Of a stretch of DNA of 64,000 nt, positions 13,001 to 22,226 are shown in pieces. The translations under genes were made by a program, and so were the position numbers. The notes beneath the pieces are model-generated. The model saw nothing but the letters and a program-made list of their open reading frames with translations. It had not been told where the DNA came from and searched no databases. Within the stretch, counting starts at the first letter, position 1; every line of letters begins with the position of its first letter. This DNA comes from Pomphorhynchus laevis (Eukaryota; Acanthocephala; Palaeacanthocephala; Echinorhynchida; Pomphorhynchidae), in contig WNNJ02001132.1 of the NCBI GenBank assembly GCA_012934845.2, positions 1-64,000 on the forward strand, given 5' to 3'.

Positions 13001-16000
13001 AATTACGTTTCTATAATATTTCTAAAATATTTTTTGCAGAAAAAAATATTTTCTGTAATTTAACAGGAACTCAAACATAAATTTTAAAATGCTAATATTG
13101 AAATTTTCTATAATTCATAATTTTTCTGGATGACCTGTTTACTGTTGTGGCATTACGATCGTCTCAAATGATAATTTTCGTTTATGAGGCATAAATTGTA
13201 TTTAATATTGCATGTATTGTAATATAGACTTATTTTTAAATAAGTGATATATACTAATTTTTAAAAATTATAGATTGTAATGTTTATTTAGATAAAGCTC
13301 GGTGACGAAAACGTAAGATTTTTTGTTTACAAGCGTCCTTTTGTCGATGATTTTCTGTCTACTGTAAGTTCACTTGAATTTTTTTTATTTTTTTTAATAA
13401 TTAAATTATCTAACATTCATTATTAATTATAATTATCATTCATTATTGTTATAATATTATTATTATTTTAATATTATTAGTTATATCACTTACACTAGCA
13501 AAATGTGTATCGATGTGCGTGAGATCCACAGGAATGGGAACACAATATAAAATGACAGAAAATCGCACCGGAAACAATCCAGAAAGGATTGTTTTGCAAT
13601 GATTTCGATTGACCATTATTAAAAATTTTGAATCGAAATGCCCATTAGCAGGAACCTTATTTGTATATGTTGTAGAACTTATGATATTAAAAAAAATATT
13701 ATCAATTATAATTCCAATTTTATGACTGTTGAAGATGTCTGTAATTTCCTTAAAAAATTAATAATTATTAATTTTAAATTATTATTTATTTATACCTAAT
13801 TTTAGATATGTCAATGGTTCGAACTTGTTATTTTTACTGCCAGCTTAGAAAGATACGGCTCTGCGATAGCTGACAATTTAGACAGTGAACGTAAACTGAT
13901 TACTCGTCGATTCTTCCGTCAGGTATATATTGATATATTCACCCCTTTATGTTTTATGAATAAATTTATCTGATGTTACTTTTTGTAATTGAAAATTAAA
14001 TTAGGCAATATTGTATTACATTGTATTTAATAAGGTTTATTTAAATTGTATTCAATTCAATTATATTTAATTTAATTTTAAATTAAATTGTATGAAATGA
14101 AATTAATTTAAATCAAGTCGGGCACAATTGTTTTTCTAATTGTGCCTCTTAAAAAAGATGTAGAGAAGTATTTAACTCAAACTATCAGTAAAACCAAATT
14201 GTGTATTTATAAAAAAGCAATATAATTTCTTAATCAACTGATTTGATAATAAAATTTAAAAACATACGTTACCAACAATATGTTTTCCGAATTACAAATA
14301 TTGTGTTGTATTTTACTTTTATATTTTTAAAAATATAAAAGTGAAATTTTTACCAAAAATATTTTGTTTGAAAATAATAAAAATCAAGAATTATTGAAGC
14401 TGGATCAAAGAAGAGGAAAATGTTTTATTTGATATTTCGCTAACCTCTGTTAGCATCTTCTATTATTAGCTTCAGAGTTATTAGTCATCTTCAAAGTTAA
14501 TACTAGCATTATAAATGGTTGCTATAAAGTATTATTTTTATAATACTTTATATAGTATTATATACTATAATATAGTATACTTCAGCTATACTATATACAT
14601 GTATATACTATATATATGTATATATACTATACATCTTCAGCTATACTTTATATAGCTGAAGATGCTAACAGAGGTACATTATTCCAATGCAAAGCATATT
14701 GTATATTATCCATACAGGAGGAACTTCTATGCAAACAATCAATTTATATTTATTATAAATAATTTAAAATCATTATTTATAAATAATATAATTGATTTTA
14801 TATTATAAATAATATAATATGGATTATGGGAGCTTTATCAAAAATGTGAAAAAGTTTATTTGATATTTAGCTAATCTCTGTTATCATCTCCAGAAGATAA
14901 CAGAGATATATCATCTTCTGATGATACATATTTAGTCATTAATGGTGATGACTAAAATTGTTATTACTAGCTTTATTAACGGTTGTTATTATAAAGTAAT
15001 TTTCTGGAGATGCTTACAGAGGTTAGCTTAATAAAAAATTTAAACTTTCTTTGATCCAGGTCCAATAATTATTTATCAATAATGGATCAGTATCAACTAT
15101 TTAAAAAATGCCAATTCATACTCGGAAAGATCTTTTAGATAGAAAATCACTAATTAAATCACTATTTTGATTTAAATAATAAATATATATTATTATAGGA
15201 ACGAAGAAGAAAAGATCCTTTATTTGATTAAAATTCTATATTTCGATAGCTCCTGCTATCATCATCAGGATTACAAAAAAAATGTTTCACAATTTCCCCC
15301 GTGTTTCCAACATTTATACATAAATACAAGCTTGATGTGTCCCGCATTTCTATTTAAAAGAAAAAGAAATTACCGAGAAACAAAACAATCATACACTAAA
15401 ATTTTACAAACATTTTAAAAACAACAAAAAGAAAGAAAATCAGCTGATATATTAGCTCTTAACCCACCTCGTGATATTCTTCTTAATCATGAAGATTGGC
15501 ATACTCTCCTCCCAATGTGTACCAGTCGTTATAATTTTATTGTTTGAATCTGTAAGGTGGGATCAGATCGATGAATTGGCAATGGGCAACCCTCTTGATC
15601 CTATATTGTCCGAGTTATACATGAGGAATTGGGAAAATTCTTTTGTCAATAGTATTGATGGAGTTGTCAGGTGGTTTCGTTATATTGACGATGCTTTTTT
15701 GTCGCTCAGAATTGCGTTACACAGGATTTTCTTACCCATACGCTAAATTCTAAGGATTCTCGAATTCAATGATGCGTTTCTTCTGAATCTAATGTGAGTA
15801 TACTTTTTCTCGATGTCTTGGTTAAGCGGGTTAATTCTTCTATACTTCGAACATGTGTTTATCAAAAATTTGGTACAGGACCAGATATTGTTTCTTGGAC
15901 TTCAAACGTTCCAACTAATTGGCTGATTTTCGCTGTCACGTCACATTACTTACGTTGCAGGCTTATCTGTTTTAACTATCACTTAATTTGTGAAAGAGAA

Positions 16001-19000
16001 AAGACTATCACACATAATTTACTAAAAAGTGGTTTTCCGCTTTAGGCTATTAAGAAAGCTAAATTTAAATCTTTAGCGCAAAAAAAATAAAGCTTTTGGT
16101 CCTAAAAAAGAATACATCATATAGGAATACCTTTTGTTATTTACAAGTGGAGTTCAGTATTTTCAAAGTTTATAAATAATAACATAAAAAATAGTTGTAT
16201 TAACAAAGTGCGCATTTTTAACAGAAAATTACCTAAACTTTACAACATTTTTAAGCGTAAACCAGATTTTAACAAAGATACCATTGTTTATAAAATACCT
16301 TGTAAAGAATGCGAACAGGTATATGTTGGTCAAACGGGTCAAGGTTTGGTTAAGAGTATTAAACAACATAATTATGTACGTAAAGGGACCATTTCTAGGG
16401 CTGTTGCTCAGCATTTTGTGAGTGTGAATCATTCCGTTGATTTTGAAAATGCATCTATTTTATTATTTGAAAGTAACTTGTTATCTCGCATTATTCAAGA
16501 AGCGTATTTTATTTAAAAAACCTAATTTAAGGCTTAATAATAAATCCGATTGCAACCTTAAATTAAATTATAATTAATTATTCCAATATTACATTGTTTT
16601 AATTTTTCAATTCGTTTGTTTTTTTTAATTGTATTATTATCTTGTTTTGGTTTAGATTATATTATAATTTATTACTCTACTTTTACATTATTTTTATTAG
16701 TAAATTCGTATTTTTTGTCACTTATTTTATGATTATAATTTTATTTTGTTTTATGATTCTGCTTTTTTTCTTTCTTTTTGTTGTTTTTAAAATGTGTGTA
16801 AAATTTTAGTGTATGATTGTTTTGTTTCTCGGTATTTTCTTTTTCTTTTAAGTAAAAATGCGGGGCACATCAATGCTTGTGTTTTTGTATAAATGTTGGA
16901 ACCACGGGGTAATTGTGAAACATTTTTTTTGTAATTCTGATGATGATAGCAGGAGTTATCGAAATATAGAATTTTTATCAAATAAAAGATATTTTCTTCT
17001 TCGTTCCTATAATAATATATATTTATTATTTAAATCAAAATAGTGATTTAATTAGTGATTTTCTATCTAATAGATCTTTCCGAGTATGAATTGGCATTTT
17101 TTAAATAGTTGATACTGATCCATTATTGATAAATAATTATTGGACCTGGATCAAAGAAAGTTTAAATTTTTTATTAATATTAAGATAAATAATATTAATA
17201 TTATATTTATTTATATATGTGAGAAATTTGAGTCGAAACAAAGCACGCAATGGTCTGAGTTGCCTGGAGGATCCAAATGCGTAATATGTAATGATATTGG
17301 CTTTCTTCAAAATCATTTAAATAATTTAATAGATACATATTTTAAACTAGGTTACTATAAAAATAACATCAAGCAGAAAATAGTAAAATATATAAATCAA
17401 CACAATAATATAAAGAATAAATTTAAACTCTTAAGTGGCGAATTTTTATGGATGGATAATAAATAATATACTTTGTATTAGAATAAGATACTAGATAGTT
17501 ATTTCAGAGGAAATACATCATTAGCATGTATTTGGCCCCGCTGCTATGTTGGGTAGAGGAGTTAGGGGCCGAAACCTGATAGCATAGCAGTTCCTCCTGA
17601 TGACCTCTAATTCTGATTCTGATACAACGTCTGTTATTTATTAGTCAATTCATAAAAATGACGTTTTTTTTAATTTCAGTTTATAATTCATCTCGTTATG
17701 TTGATGACGTATTTTTTGTCGCTCAGAATTGCGTTACACAGGATTTTCTTACCCATACGCTAAATTTTAAGGATTCTCGAATTCAATGGTGCGTTTCTTC
17801 TGAATCTAATGTGGGTATACCTTTTCTCGATATCTTTGTTAAGCGGGTTAATTCTTCTATACTTCAAACATATGTTTATCAAACATTTGGTACAGGGCCA
17901 GATATTGTTTCTTGGACTTCAAACGTTCCAACTAATTGGCTGATTTGCGCTGCGTTGCCTACGTTGCAGGCTTGCCTGTTCTAACTATCACTTAAGTTGT
18001 GAAATAGGAAATGGCTATCCCACATAATTTTTAGTAAAAACCACTTTTTACTAAAAAGTGGTTTTCCGCTTTGGGCTATTAAGAAAGCTAAATTTAAATC
18101 TTTAGCGCAAAAAAAATAAAGTTTCTGGTCCTAAAAAATACATCATATAGGAATACCTTTTGTTATTAACAAGTAGAGTTCAGTATTTTCAAAGTTTATT
18201 AATAATAACATAAAAAATAGTTGTATTAACAAAGTGCGCATTTTTAACAGAAAATTACCTAAACTTTACAACATTTTTAAGCGTAAACCAGATTTTAACA
18301 AAGATACCATTGTTTATAAAATACCTTGTAAAGAATGCGAACAGGTATATGTTGGTCAAACGGGTCAAGGTTTGGTTAAGAGTATTAAACAACATAATTA
18401 TGTACGTAAAGGGACCATTTCTAGGGCTGTTGCTCAGCATTTTGTGAGTGTGAATCATTCCGTTGATTTTGAAAATGCATCTATTTTATTATTTGAAAGT
18501 AACTTGTTATCTCGCATTATTCAAGAAGCGTATTTTATTTAAAAAACCTAATTTAAGGCTTAATAATAAATCCGATTGCAACCTTAAATTAAATTATAAT
18601 TAATTATTCCAATATTACATTGTTTTAATTTTTCAATTCGTTTGTTTTTTTTAATTGTATTATTATCTTGTTTTGGTTTAGATTATATTATAATTTATTA
18701 CTCTACTTTTACATTATTTTTATTAGTAAATTCGTATTTTTTGTCACTTATTTTATGATTATAATTTTATTTTGTTTTATGATTCTGCTTTTTTTCTTTC
18801 TTTTTGTTGTTTTTAAAATGTGTGTAAAATTTTAGTGTATGATTGTTTTGTTTCTCGGTATTTTCTTTTTCTTTTAAGTAAAAATGCGGGGCACATCAAT
18901 GCTTGTGTTTTTGTATAAATGTTGGAACCACGGGGTAATTGTGAAACATTTTTTTGTAATTCTGATGATGATAGCAGGAGTTATCGAAATATAGAATTTT

Positions 19001-19707
19001 TATCAAATAAAAGATATTTTCTTCTTCGTTCCTATAATAATATATATTTATTATTTAAATCAAAATAGTGATTTAATTAGTGATTTTCTATCTAATAGAT
19101 CTTTCCGAGTATGAATTGGCATTTTTTAAATAGTTGATACTGATCCATTATTGATAAATAATTATTGGACCTGGATCAAAGAAAGTTTAAATTTTTTTAT
19201 TAATATTAAGTTACCTCTGATTTATAATTTATATGTAAACTACAAAAATCAATCGGGTAAATATTGAAATTTACACTTTAGCTGTCGGTGTAAGTATCAT
19301 TTTCCAAAGTTCACTATTAATGTTAATATTAATAAACAATAATATTTTTTAATTCATTTAAATTTTTTTATTAAAATTTTAAAAAATTTTAATTTTAAAA
19401 AATTGATTTTTTTTCATTAATTAGCACTGCACTCCTTGTTTTAATGGTCCGACAAAAGATTTGTCAATAGTCAGCAAAGACTTGTCTAGCATAATAATTA
19501 TTGATAATTCACCTGTTGCCTATCAATTATACAAACGTAAGTTATCTTATGATTTTCAAATTTGTCAAATTTGTTTTTTAAGAGAATGCAATTCCGATAA
19601 AGTCATGGTTTTCCGATAGAAATGACCGCGCGTTGCTAAATCTCTTACCATTTCTAGATGCTCTGCGATTTACCGCAGATGTTCGATCAGTATTAGGTCG
19701 TTGTTAA
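4051..19707 (+). CDS. CTDNEP1: CTDNEP1/Dullard-like nuclear-envelope phosphatase, multi-exon
   Basis: Proposed exons: 4051-4161, 4322-4335 (a 14-base microexon, tentative), 4391-4490, 13292-13363, 13806-13922, 19425-19536 and 19583-19707. Phases are consistent throughout, giving 216 residues against about 244 in human CTDNEP1. The first exon encodes a hydrophobic segment (residues ~12-32), matching the membrane-anchoring N-terminus of the family. The third carries the HAD/FCP catalytic motif [12 protein letters not shown] (DxDxT, first Asp the nucleophile). Later exons carry [39 protein letters not shown] and [10 protein letters not shown], ending [10 protein letters not shown]. Family members dephosphorylate lipin at the ER/nuclear envelope. 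The linker that joins membrane segment and catalytic domain in human is largely missing, so the 4162-4390 structure may be wrong; an alternative acceptor gives an exon starting at 4378. All introns are GT-AG. Introns of 8.8 and 5.5 kb are full of retroelements, while 55- and 46-base introns sit in the same gene. Confidence 0.88.
4550..5505 (+). mobile_element. PLE-2 fragments (RT N-terminal region), within host intron
   Basis: Two overlapping pieces encode the region before the RT fingers of a Penelope-like element. The wording is [20 protein letters not shown], then [19 protein letters not shown] and [10 protein letters not shown], the PLE equivalent of the 'TKADKGN.VV' block. The same block is repeated near 4740-4790, 5090-5180 and 5370-5500, so the pieces are tandemly rearranged. 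All are broken. The 5' edge shares a 'CTGAGTCTACGTAT' word with other PLE-2 pieces (4187, 24280, 24545). Confidence 0.65.
5510..5760. other. GC-richer, coding-like remnant of unknown identity
   Basis: Base composition is clearly richer in G and C than the surroundings and both strands give short open stretches. It adjoins the family A fragment to its right and may be part of it or of another LINE. No domain was recognised. Confidence 0.35.
5766..6640 (-). mobile_element. Family A LINE fragment, C-terminal CCHC/nuclease region
   Basis: Reading leftward, the translation passes [23 protein letters not shown], then (frame 6534-6067) a degraded C...C...H...C knuckle, [24 protein letters not shown] and [20 protein letters not shown]. 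This is the same order as in the copy at 1150-1660. It ends in a frame (5975-5766) with the basic tail [13 protein letters not shown]. The copy lies in the third intron of the CTDNEP1-like gene, antisense to it. It contains an 85-base tandem duplication and forms the left arm of an inverted repeat. Confidence 0.8.
5896..6065. repeat. 85-base tandem duplication, two units
   Basis: Units 5896-5980 and 5981-6065 both begin ggtatgatgtattttttctg and differ at only a few positions. The duplication lies in the tail of a family A fragment; 85 is not a multiple of three, so it shifts the frame. Confidence 0.9.
6147..7291. repeat. 375-base inverted repeat with 395-base spacer
   Basis: Bases 6147-6521 and 6917-7291 are reverse complements of each other with no difference found by eye; their translations are identical over the shared frame. 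Both arms are the same segment of family A. The spacer holds AT-rich sequence, part of a PLE-2 3' flank (6778-6905) and the word taacttcgaagc (6759), which recurs just after the right arm (7293). Confidence 0.93.
6917..7293 (+). mobile_element. Family A LINE fragment, right arm of the inverted repeat
   Basis: Frame 6916-7293 encodes the same residues as the - strand copy to its left, from the knuckle through RLDILCLG to DACFE, and stops exactly where the identity ends. It is a copy of a fragment, not an independent 5'-truncated insertion. Confidence 0.85.
7366..7489. repeat. 31-base tandem repeat, four units
   Basis: Units start at 7366, 7397, 7428 and 7459 with core 'ctgtagggtgccaccctt'. 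The units diverge slightly, the first most. The array lies just outside the 3' end of the antisense LINE that follows and could be its tail region. Confidence 0.9.
8314..8451 (-). repeat. 69-base in-frame tandem duplication inside the LINE RT
   Basis: Units 8314-8382 and 8383-8451 are nearly identical and duplicate 23 codons ([19 protein letters not shown]) just before the VGVPQGS block. Length is a multiple of three, so the reading frame continues. Confidence 0.92.
9766..9799. repeat. 15-base-pair hairpin
   Basis: aaatcactaaatcat and its exact reverse complement flank a 4-base loop; the left arm is then repeated once more at 9802-9816. It lies in a poorly coding stretch of the LINE (9680-9980), possibly a small insertion. 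Confidence 0.75.
11258..12709 (-). pseudogene. LINE ORF1: Cys-rich start and RRM-like domain
   Basis: The upstream part (12452-12201) carries CHSKFHLF...[11 protein letters not shown], a zinc-binding-like pattern. Frame 11908-11258 (216 residues) holds [21 protein letters not shown] and [15 protein letters not shown], then [19 protein letters not shown]. That is the typical layout of the RRM-like nucleic-acid-binding ORF1 of CR1-like LINEs, which coats the element RNA. Parts lie in different frames, so it is a pseudogene. The N-terminal zinc domain could be PHD-like, but cysteine spacing is incomplete. Confidence 0.72.
12721..13291. other. Intron sequence, TA-rich palindromes
   Basis: 12820-12960 is a dense run of TATAATATATTA-type palindromes. 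The rest is plain AT-rich intron up to the acceptor at 13290-13291. No gene is seen. Confidence 0.7.
13923..15028. other. Intron sequence with decayed PLE-like ends
   Basis: Four stretches (14400-14465 on -, 14645-14670 on +, 14850-14900 on -, 15003-15028 on +) share a GCTAAC-AGAG-GTTAGC hairpin followed by GAAATATC-AAATAAA on their own strand. This is the same plan as the hammerhead-bearing ends of PLE-1, with a different stem II. The CTGATGA box is changed in all of them. The rest is AT-rich with TATA palindromes at 14525-14645. Confidence 0.5.
15215..15285 (-). ncRNA. Hammerhead-type ribozyme motif in left PLE-1 end
   Basis: On the - strand: CTGATGA (15268-15262), stem II GATAGC-AGGA-GCTATC (six perfect pairs), GAAAT (from 15244), a short weak stem III, then ATC. 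The box-stem-GAAA order and spacing match type I hammerheads reported in Penelope-like elements. Stem III is weaker than in the right end, so self-cleavage of this copy is uncertain. Confidence 0.55.
16208..16516 (+). CDS. GIY-YIG endonuclease region of PLE-1, copy 1
   Basis: The 102-residue frame carries [20 protein letters not shown], in which VY...YVGQT is the GIY-YIG core and the CxxC lies just before it, as in Penelope endonucleases. [26 protein letters not shown] follows, with a conserved His and Arg. The frame ends naturally after [12 protein letters not shown]. It would act as the C-terminal nicking domain of the PLE protein in target-primed insertion. The upstream RT is broken, so it is unlikely to be expressed as a whole protein. 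An identical copy lies 2026 bases downstream. Confidence 0.82.
   Translation: MRIFNRKLPKLYNIFKRKPDFNKDTIVYKIPCKECEQVYVGQTGQGLVKSIKQHNYVRKGTISRAVAQHFVSVNHSVDFENASILLFESNLLSRIIQEAYFI
16925..16990 (+). ncRNA. Hammerhead-type ribozyme motif in right PLE-1 end
   Basis: CTGATGA (16937-16943), then stem II GATAGC-AGGA-GTTATC (one G-U pair), GAAA (16961-16964), and a 3-pair stem III (ATA with TAT) ending at ATC (16977-16979). Stem I can form between the T-rich stretch before the box and AAATAAAAGA after it. A very short stem III is typical of hammerheads in Penelope-like elements. Confidence 0.65.
17178..17690 (+). mobile_element. PLE-2 fragment: C-terminal codons and structured 3' flank
   Basis: The piece 17287-17466 encodes [20 protein letters not shown] to [11 protein letters not shown] and stop, the end of the PLE-2 protein. 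The next ~200 bases are the conserved 3' flank with GGCCCC...GGGGCC (17534-17539, 17565-17570). It sits between the two PLE-1 copies, so PLE-1 and PLE-2 are interleaved. Confidence 0.75.
18234..18542 (+). CDS. GIY-YIG endonuclease region of PLE-1, copy 2
   Basis: The translation is identical to the frame at 16208-16516 over all 102 residues. Preserved GIY-YIG core, CxxC and natural stop are as described there. It follows a partial RT with a frame break and so is not expected to be made as part of a working protein. Confidence 0.82.
   Translation: MRIFNRKLPKLYNIFKRKPDFNKDTIVYKIPCKECEQVYVGQTGQGLVKSIKQHNYVRKGTISRAVAQHFVSVNHSVDFENASILLFESNLLSRIIQEAYFI
18948..19015 (+). ncRNA. Hammerhead-type ribozyme motif in PLE-1 copy 2 end
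   Basis: Same as the motif at 16.9 kb: CTGATGA at 18962-18968, GATAGC-AGGA-GTTATC, GAAA at 18986-18989, ATC about 13 bases later. The T-run before the box is shorter by about three bases. Confidence 0.63.
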
Positions 19708-20525
19708 TAGCGCGTTTAACTTGATAACTTGATTGTGAGCAAATAACAAATTTACGATATATCGTCTTTATAGAATTCATTATATTCGTTGCATTTTTAA
19801 AAAGTGTACATTGTATTTTTTAGTGTTGACTAAGAACTATTGTCTTAATATTAAATTGTCTTATGTTTGCTGTTTACTCTTTCTCTATAAAGTTTTAATG
19901 AATTAATTAATACATTATTTTAGTCTCTCTCTTATGGTTTAAACTGAGGAAGCAGATTCTTCATTCTAAACAAATTCTAATATGTTTAAAACGTTTCGAA
20001 ATTATTGTAATATCATTGACCGTTATGAAATATCATTTTAAAACTGTTGACATAATCGTAAAAATGTTTACTTCATTATTTCCTTCGTAATGCTATTAAT
20101 TTCGCCTTTAAATTTGAAAAATTAGCAAAAACAAAATAATGATATATAAAATATATCGTAAAATATAACATATATGTTATATTATAAAATATATTACGTA
20201 TATATTGATGTATATGTTGACGTATATATTGATGTATATGACATATATAACATATATTATGTATTTTATATAAAACCATATCGTGACTTTTGTTTTAAGT
20301 TGATATAAATTATATAAAATCTTATAACAATTAATTATTATCTAATTATTAAATTTTTATTTATCATTATTATTTGTTATGATTATTTTACAAATCGATT
20401 ATTCACTTATTGATTTATTAGTTATTGATTAATGAAGAGAGTGAAGCTTGATTATTAAAGTATTTAAAATAAAGACTTCAAAATAAATAATGATGCTTGG
20501 CACGCCTGTTGGTATGTTGTCTTTA
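19708..20525. other. 3' flank of the CTDNEP1-like gene; AT-rich, no gene seen
   Basis: No canonical AATAAA was fixed as the poly(A) site. 20145-20280 holds a run of TATATTGATGTATATG-type repeats. 20290-20345 resembles the distal part of the PLE-2 3' flank (gttgatataaattatat). Confidence 0.5.
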
Positions 20526-20529
20526 TGTA

Positions 20530-21440
20530 GTCCATTCGATACAGCAGAATGACTCTATATTCGTGAACAATTGCAATCGGACGCAGCTGATCAAATAAGG
20601 TCTACTAACTTCAATTGGAACAAACTCGCTCGCTTGGCACTTGAGATAGACAGACCGAACATAAGTCATTTCCTGGAATATGCTTCTATAAAATAGCATC
20701 AAATTGACTAATATCTCGAGCACTTGATGATTCCGGACTTCATCTGACTACAACGGAGTTTTGTGACACAATGTCTGTAAGGTACGCTTGGACTCCATCT
20801 AAGATAGTCAAAAAATGTATATGCGGGGAGGAGTTGAATAATGTTCATGCATTGTCATGCAAAAGGGGCGGTTTATTTACTATACGTCATAATGAGATCC
20901 GCGACCTTATATCAAAAGTACCTACAGACTGTGTTCTGGGGTCGCTACTGAGCCAAATCTATCTGGTGTTTCTCATACAATAAGTTTGACAATGATGCGA
21001 CAACTCGAAGACCAGACGCGTGCTCTGATATCGTGTGCAGTGGATTGTTCAGTGTTAGGATGGATAGTACGTTTTTCGACGTATGCATTTTCAACGAAGG
21101 AGCCCCATCCTATATTTCGCGATCGTCGGTTGCGTGCTTCGAATATCCTGGGCAACGAAAGCGAAGCAAGTACTTAGAAAGGATACGAGAAGTTGACCAC
21201 AGCTTCTTTTGCCCACTAGTATTTGCGTCGAGGGTGGTGCAGACAGAGCAGCGAACCCAACTGTACGTGTGTTAGCGACAAAGATCAGGGAGAAACACAA
21301 ATCTGAATTTTCCAGTGTAATAACGTGGCTCCGCACGAAAATTGGAATTGCTCTAGCCAGGTAGATATCACAACGTTTGCGAGCACCGCGTTTCAAATTC
21401 AATGCATTGGTACATTCGGTCGTAGACATTGAAATACAAA
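20530..21440 (+). mobile_element. Family A LINE fragment, C-terminal region, decayed
   Basis: A CCHC knuckle (CICGEELNNVHALSC, ~20817) with KRGGLFTIRHNEIRD follows YAWTPSKI. After frame breaks come TTRRPDACSDIVCSG and STFFDVCIFNEGAPS, the nuclease-like block, then KRSKYLERIREVDHSFFCPL and the C-terminal tail. Domain order is the same as at 1150-1700, but the knuckle is better preserved here. Confidence 0.78.
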
Positions 21441-21719
21441 TCGCCCATTGATCTTTTTTTCCCTTTTTTGTAAATCAAATCAATATATTAGCATTATTAA
21501 TATTGGACCAATTTCAGGTAACCAATGTTGTATTAAATAATAATTTTCTTTAAAAAATATATTAATCATCGATCTAAAAAATACAAATTTATTTGATTCA
21601 AAGCTGTTACTTATGAAAGTTATAAAATTGATTATTTTAATAAATTATTTATTTAATAAATTATTATTTATTAATATGCATCTATTAAATGATTTTGAAG
21701 AAAGCCAAAATCAGTGCAT

Positions 21720-22090
21720 ATTCATAATTTATTTAATTATCTTTACGATATAAATTAATAGTAGTTTTAGTTAATGTTAATTTAATGTTCATATCTAGAT
21801 ATACACCTTCTTTATCATTAATATTGGTTTTGTTAAGAATAAGGCTTTCTGGATAAATGTGTTCACTAATTGAATAAAAATTATTAGAATTAAATACACA
21901 TATATCATTAATGTTTCGAAACATATATTTCATATATTTATATTGTTTAGATTTAGTTTTTACACAGTTATGAACAAATTTATATTCTATAAAGCTTAAA
22001 AATAAGTCAGCTATAATTAGGCTTATATTACTACTAATTTAAATACATTTTATTTGTCTAAATAACGATGCCCCTACTTTTAAGTAGTTG
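21720..22090 (-). mobile_element. PLE-2 fragment, RT palm and following region
   Basis: Reading leftward: SPIIADLF-like remnants, FIEYKFVHNC, YKYMKYMFRNINDICVFNS (normal copies have FRYIDDI), SEHIYPESLILNKT and NIKLTLTKTTINLYRKD. The catalytic motif is altered, so this copy is dead. Confidence 0.72.
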
Positions 22091-22156
22091 ATAAATAGTT
22101 TTCAATAAAATTGCAAAACGAAAAAGAACTTTTCAATTTTTTATGAATCTTTAAAT

Positions 22157-22162
22157 TTTATT
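22157..22162 (-). promoter_or_regulatory. Candidate poly(A) signal AATAAA for the light-chain gene
   Basis: AATAAA on the - strand about 65 bases after the stop codon. In AT-rich DNA this word is common, so support comes from position. Confidence 0.4.
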
Positions 22163-22226
22163 TTAATTTTGTACACTTGCTGAGAAATGATTTCGCGACC
22201 GAACGAATCCTTTAGATCCTTTTAAA

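Larger units (their letters stand above)
15029..17176 (+). mobile_element. PLE-1 copy 1: Penelope-like element with ~400-base inverted ends
   Basis: The ends 15029-15436 and 16770-17176 are near-perfect reverse complements. Between them lie RT fragments ([26 protein letters not shown], near 15580-15720; [12 protein letters not shown] near 15800) and a C-terminal GIY-YIG endonuclease (16208-16516). Inverted terminal copies and a single RT plus GIY-YIG protein are known features of Penelope-like elements. The RT is partial and broken in several places; the endonuclease frame is open. The copy lies in the fifth intron of the CTDNEP1-like gene, sense to it. Confidence 0.85.
17690..19209 (+). mobile_element. 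PLE-1 copy 2, 5'-truncated
   Basis: This repeats copy 1 from the RT palm ([11 protein letters not shown] at ~17690) through the endonuclease and the right end. It lacks the left inverted end and the RT upstream half. The endonuclease is identical to copy 1 and the 3' ~650 bases nearly so; the RT part differs more, mostly in point changes. Confidence 0.85.
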
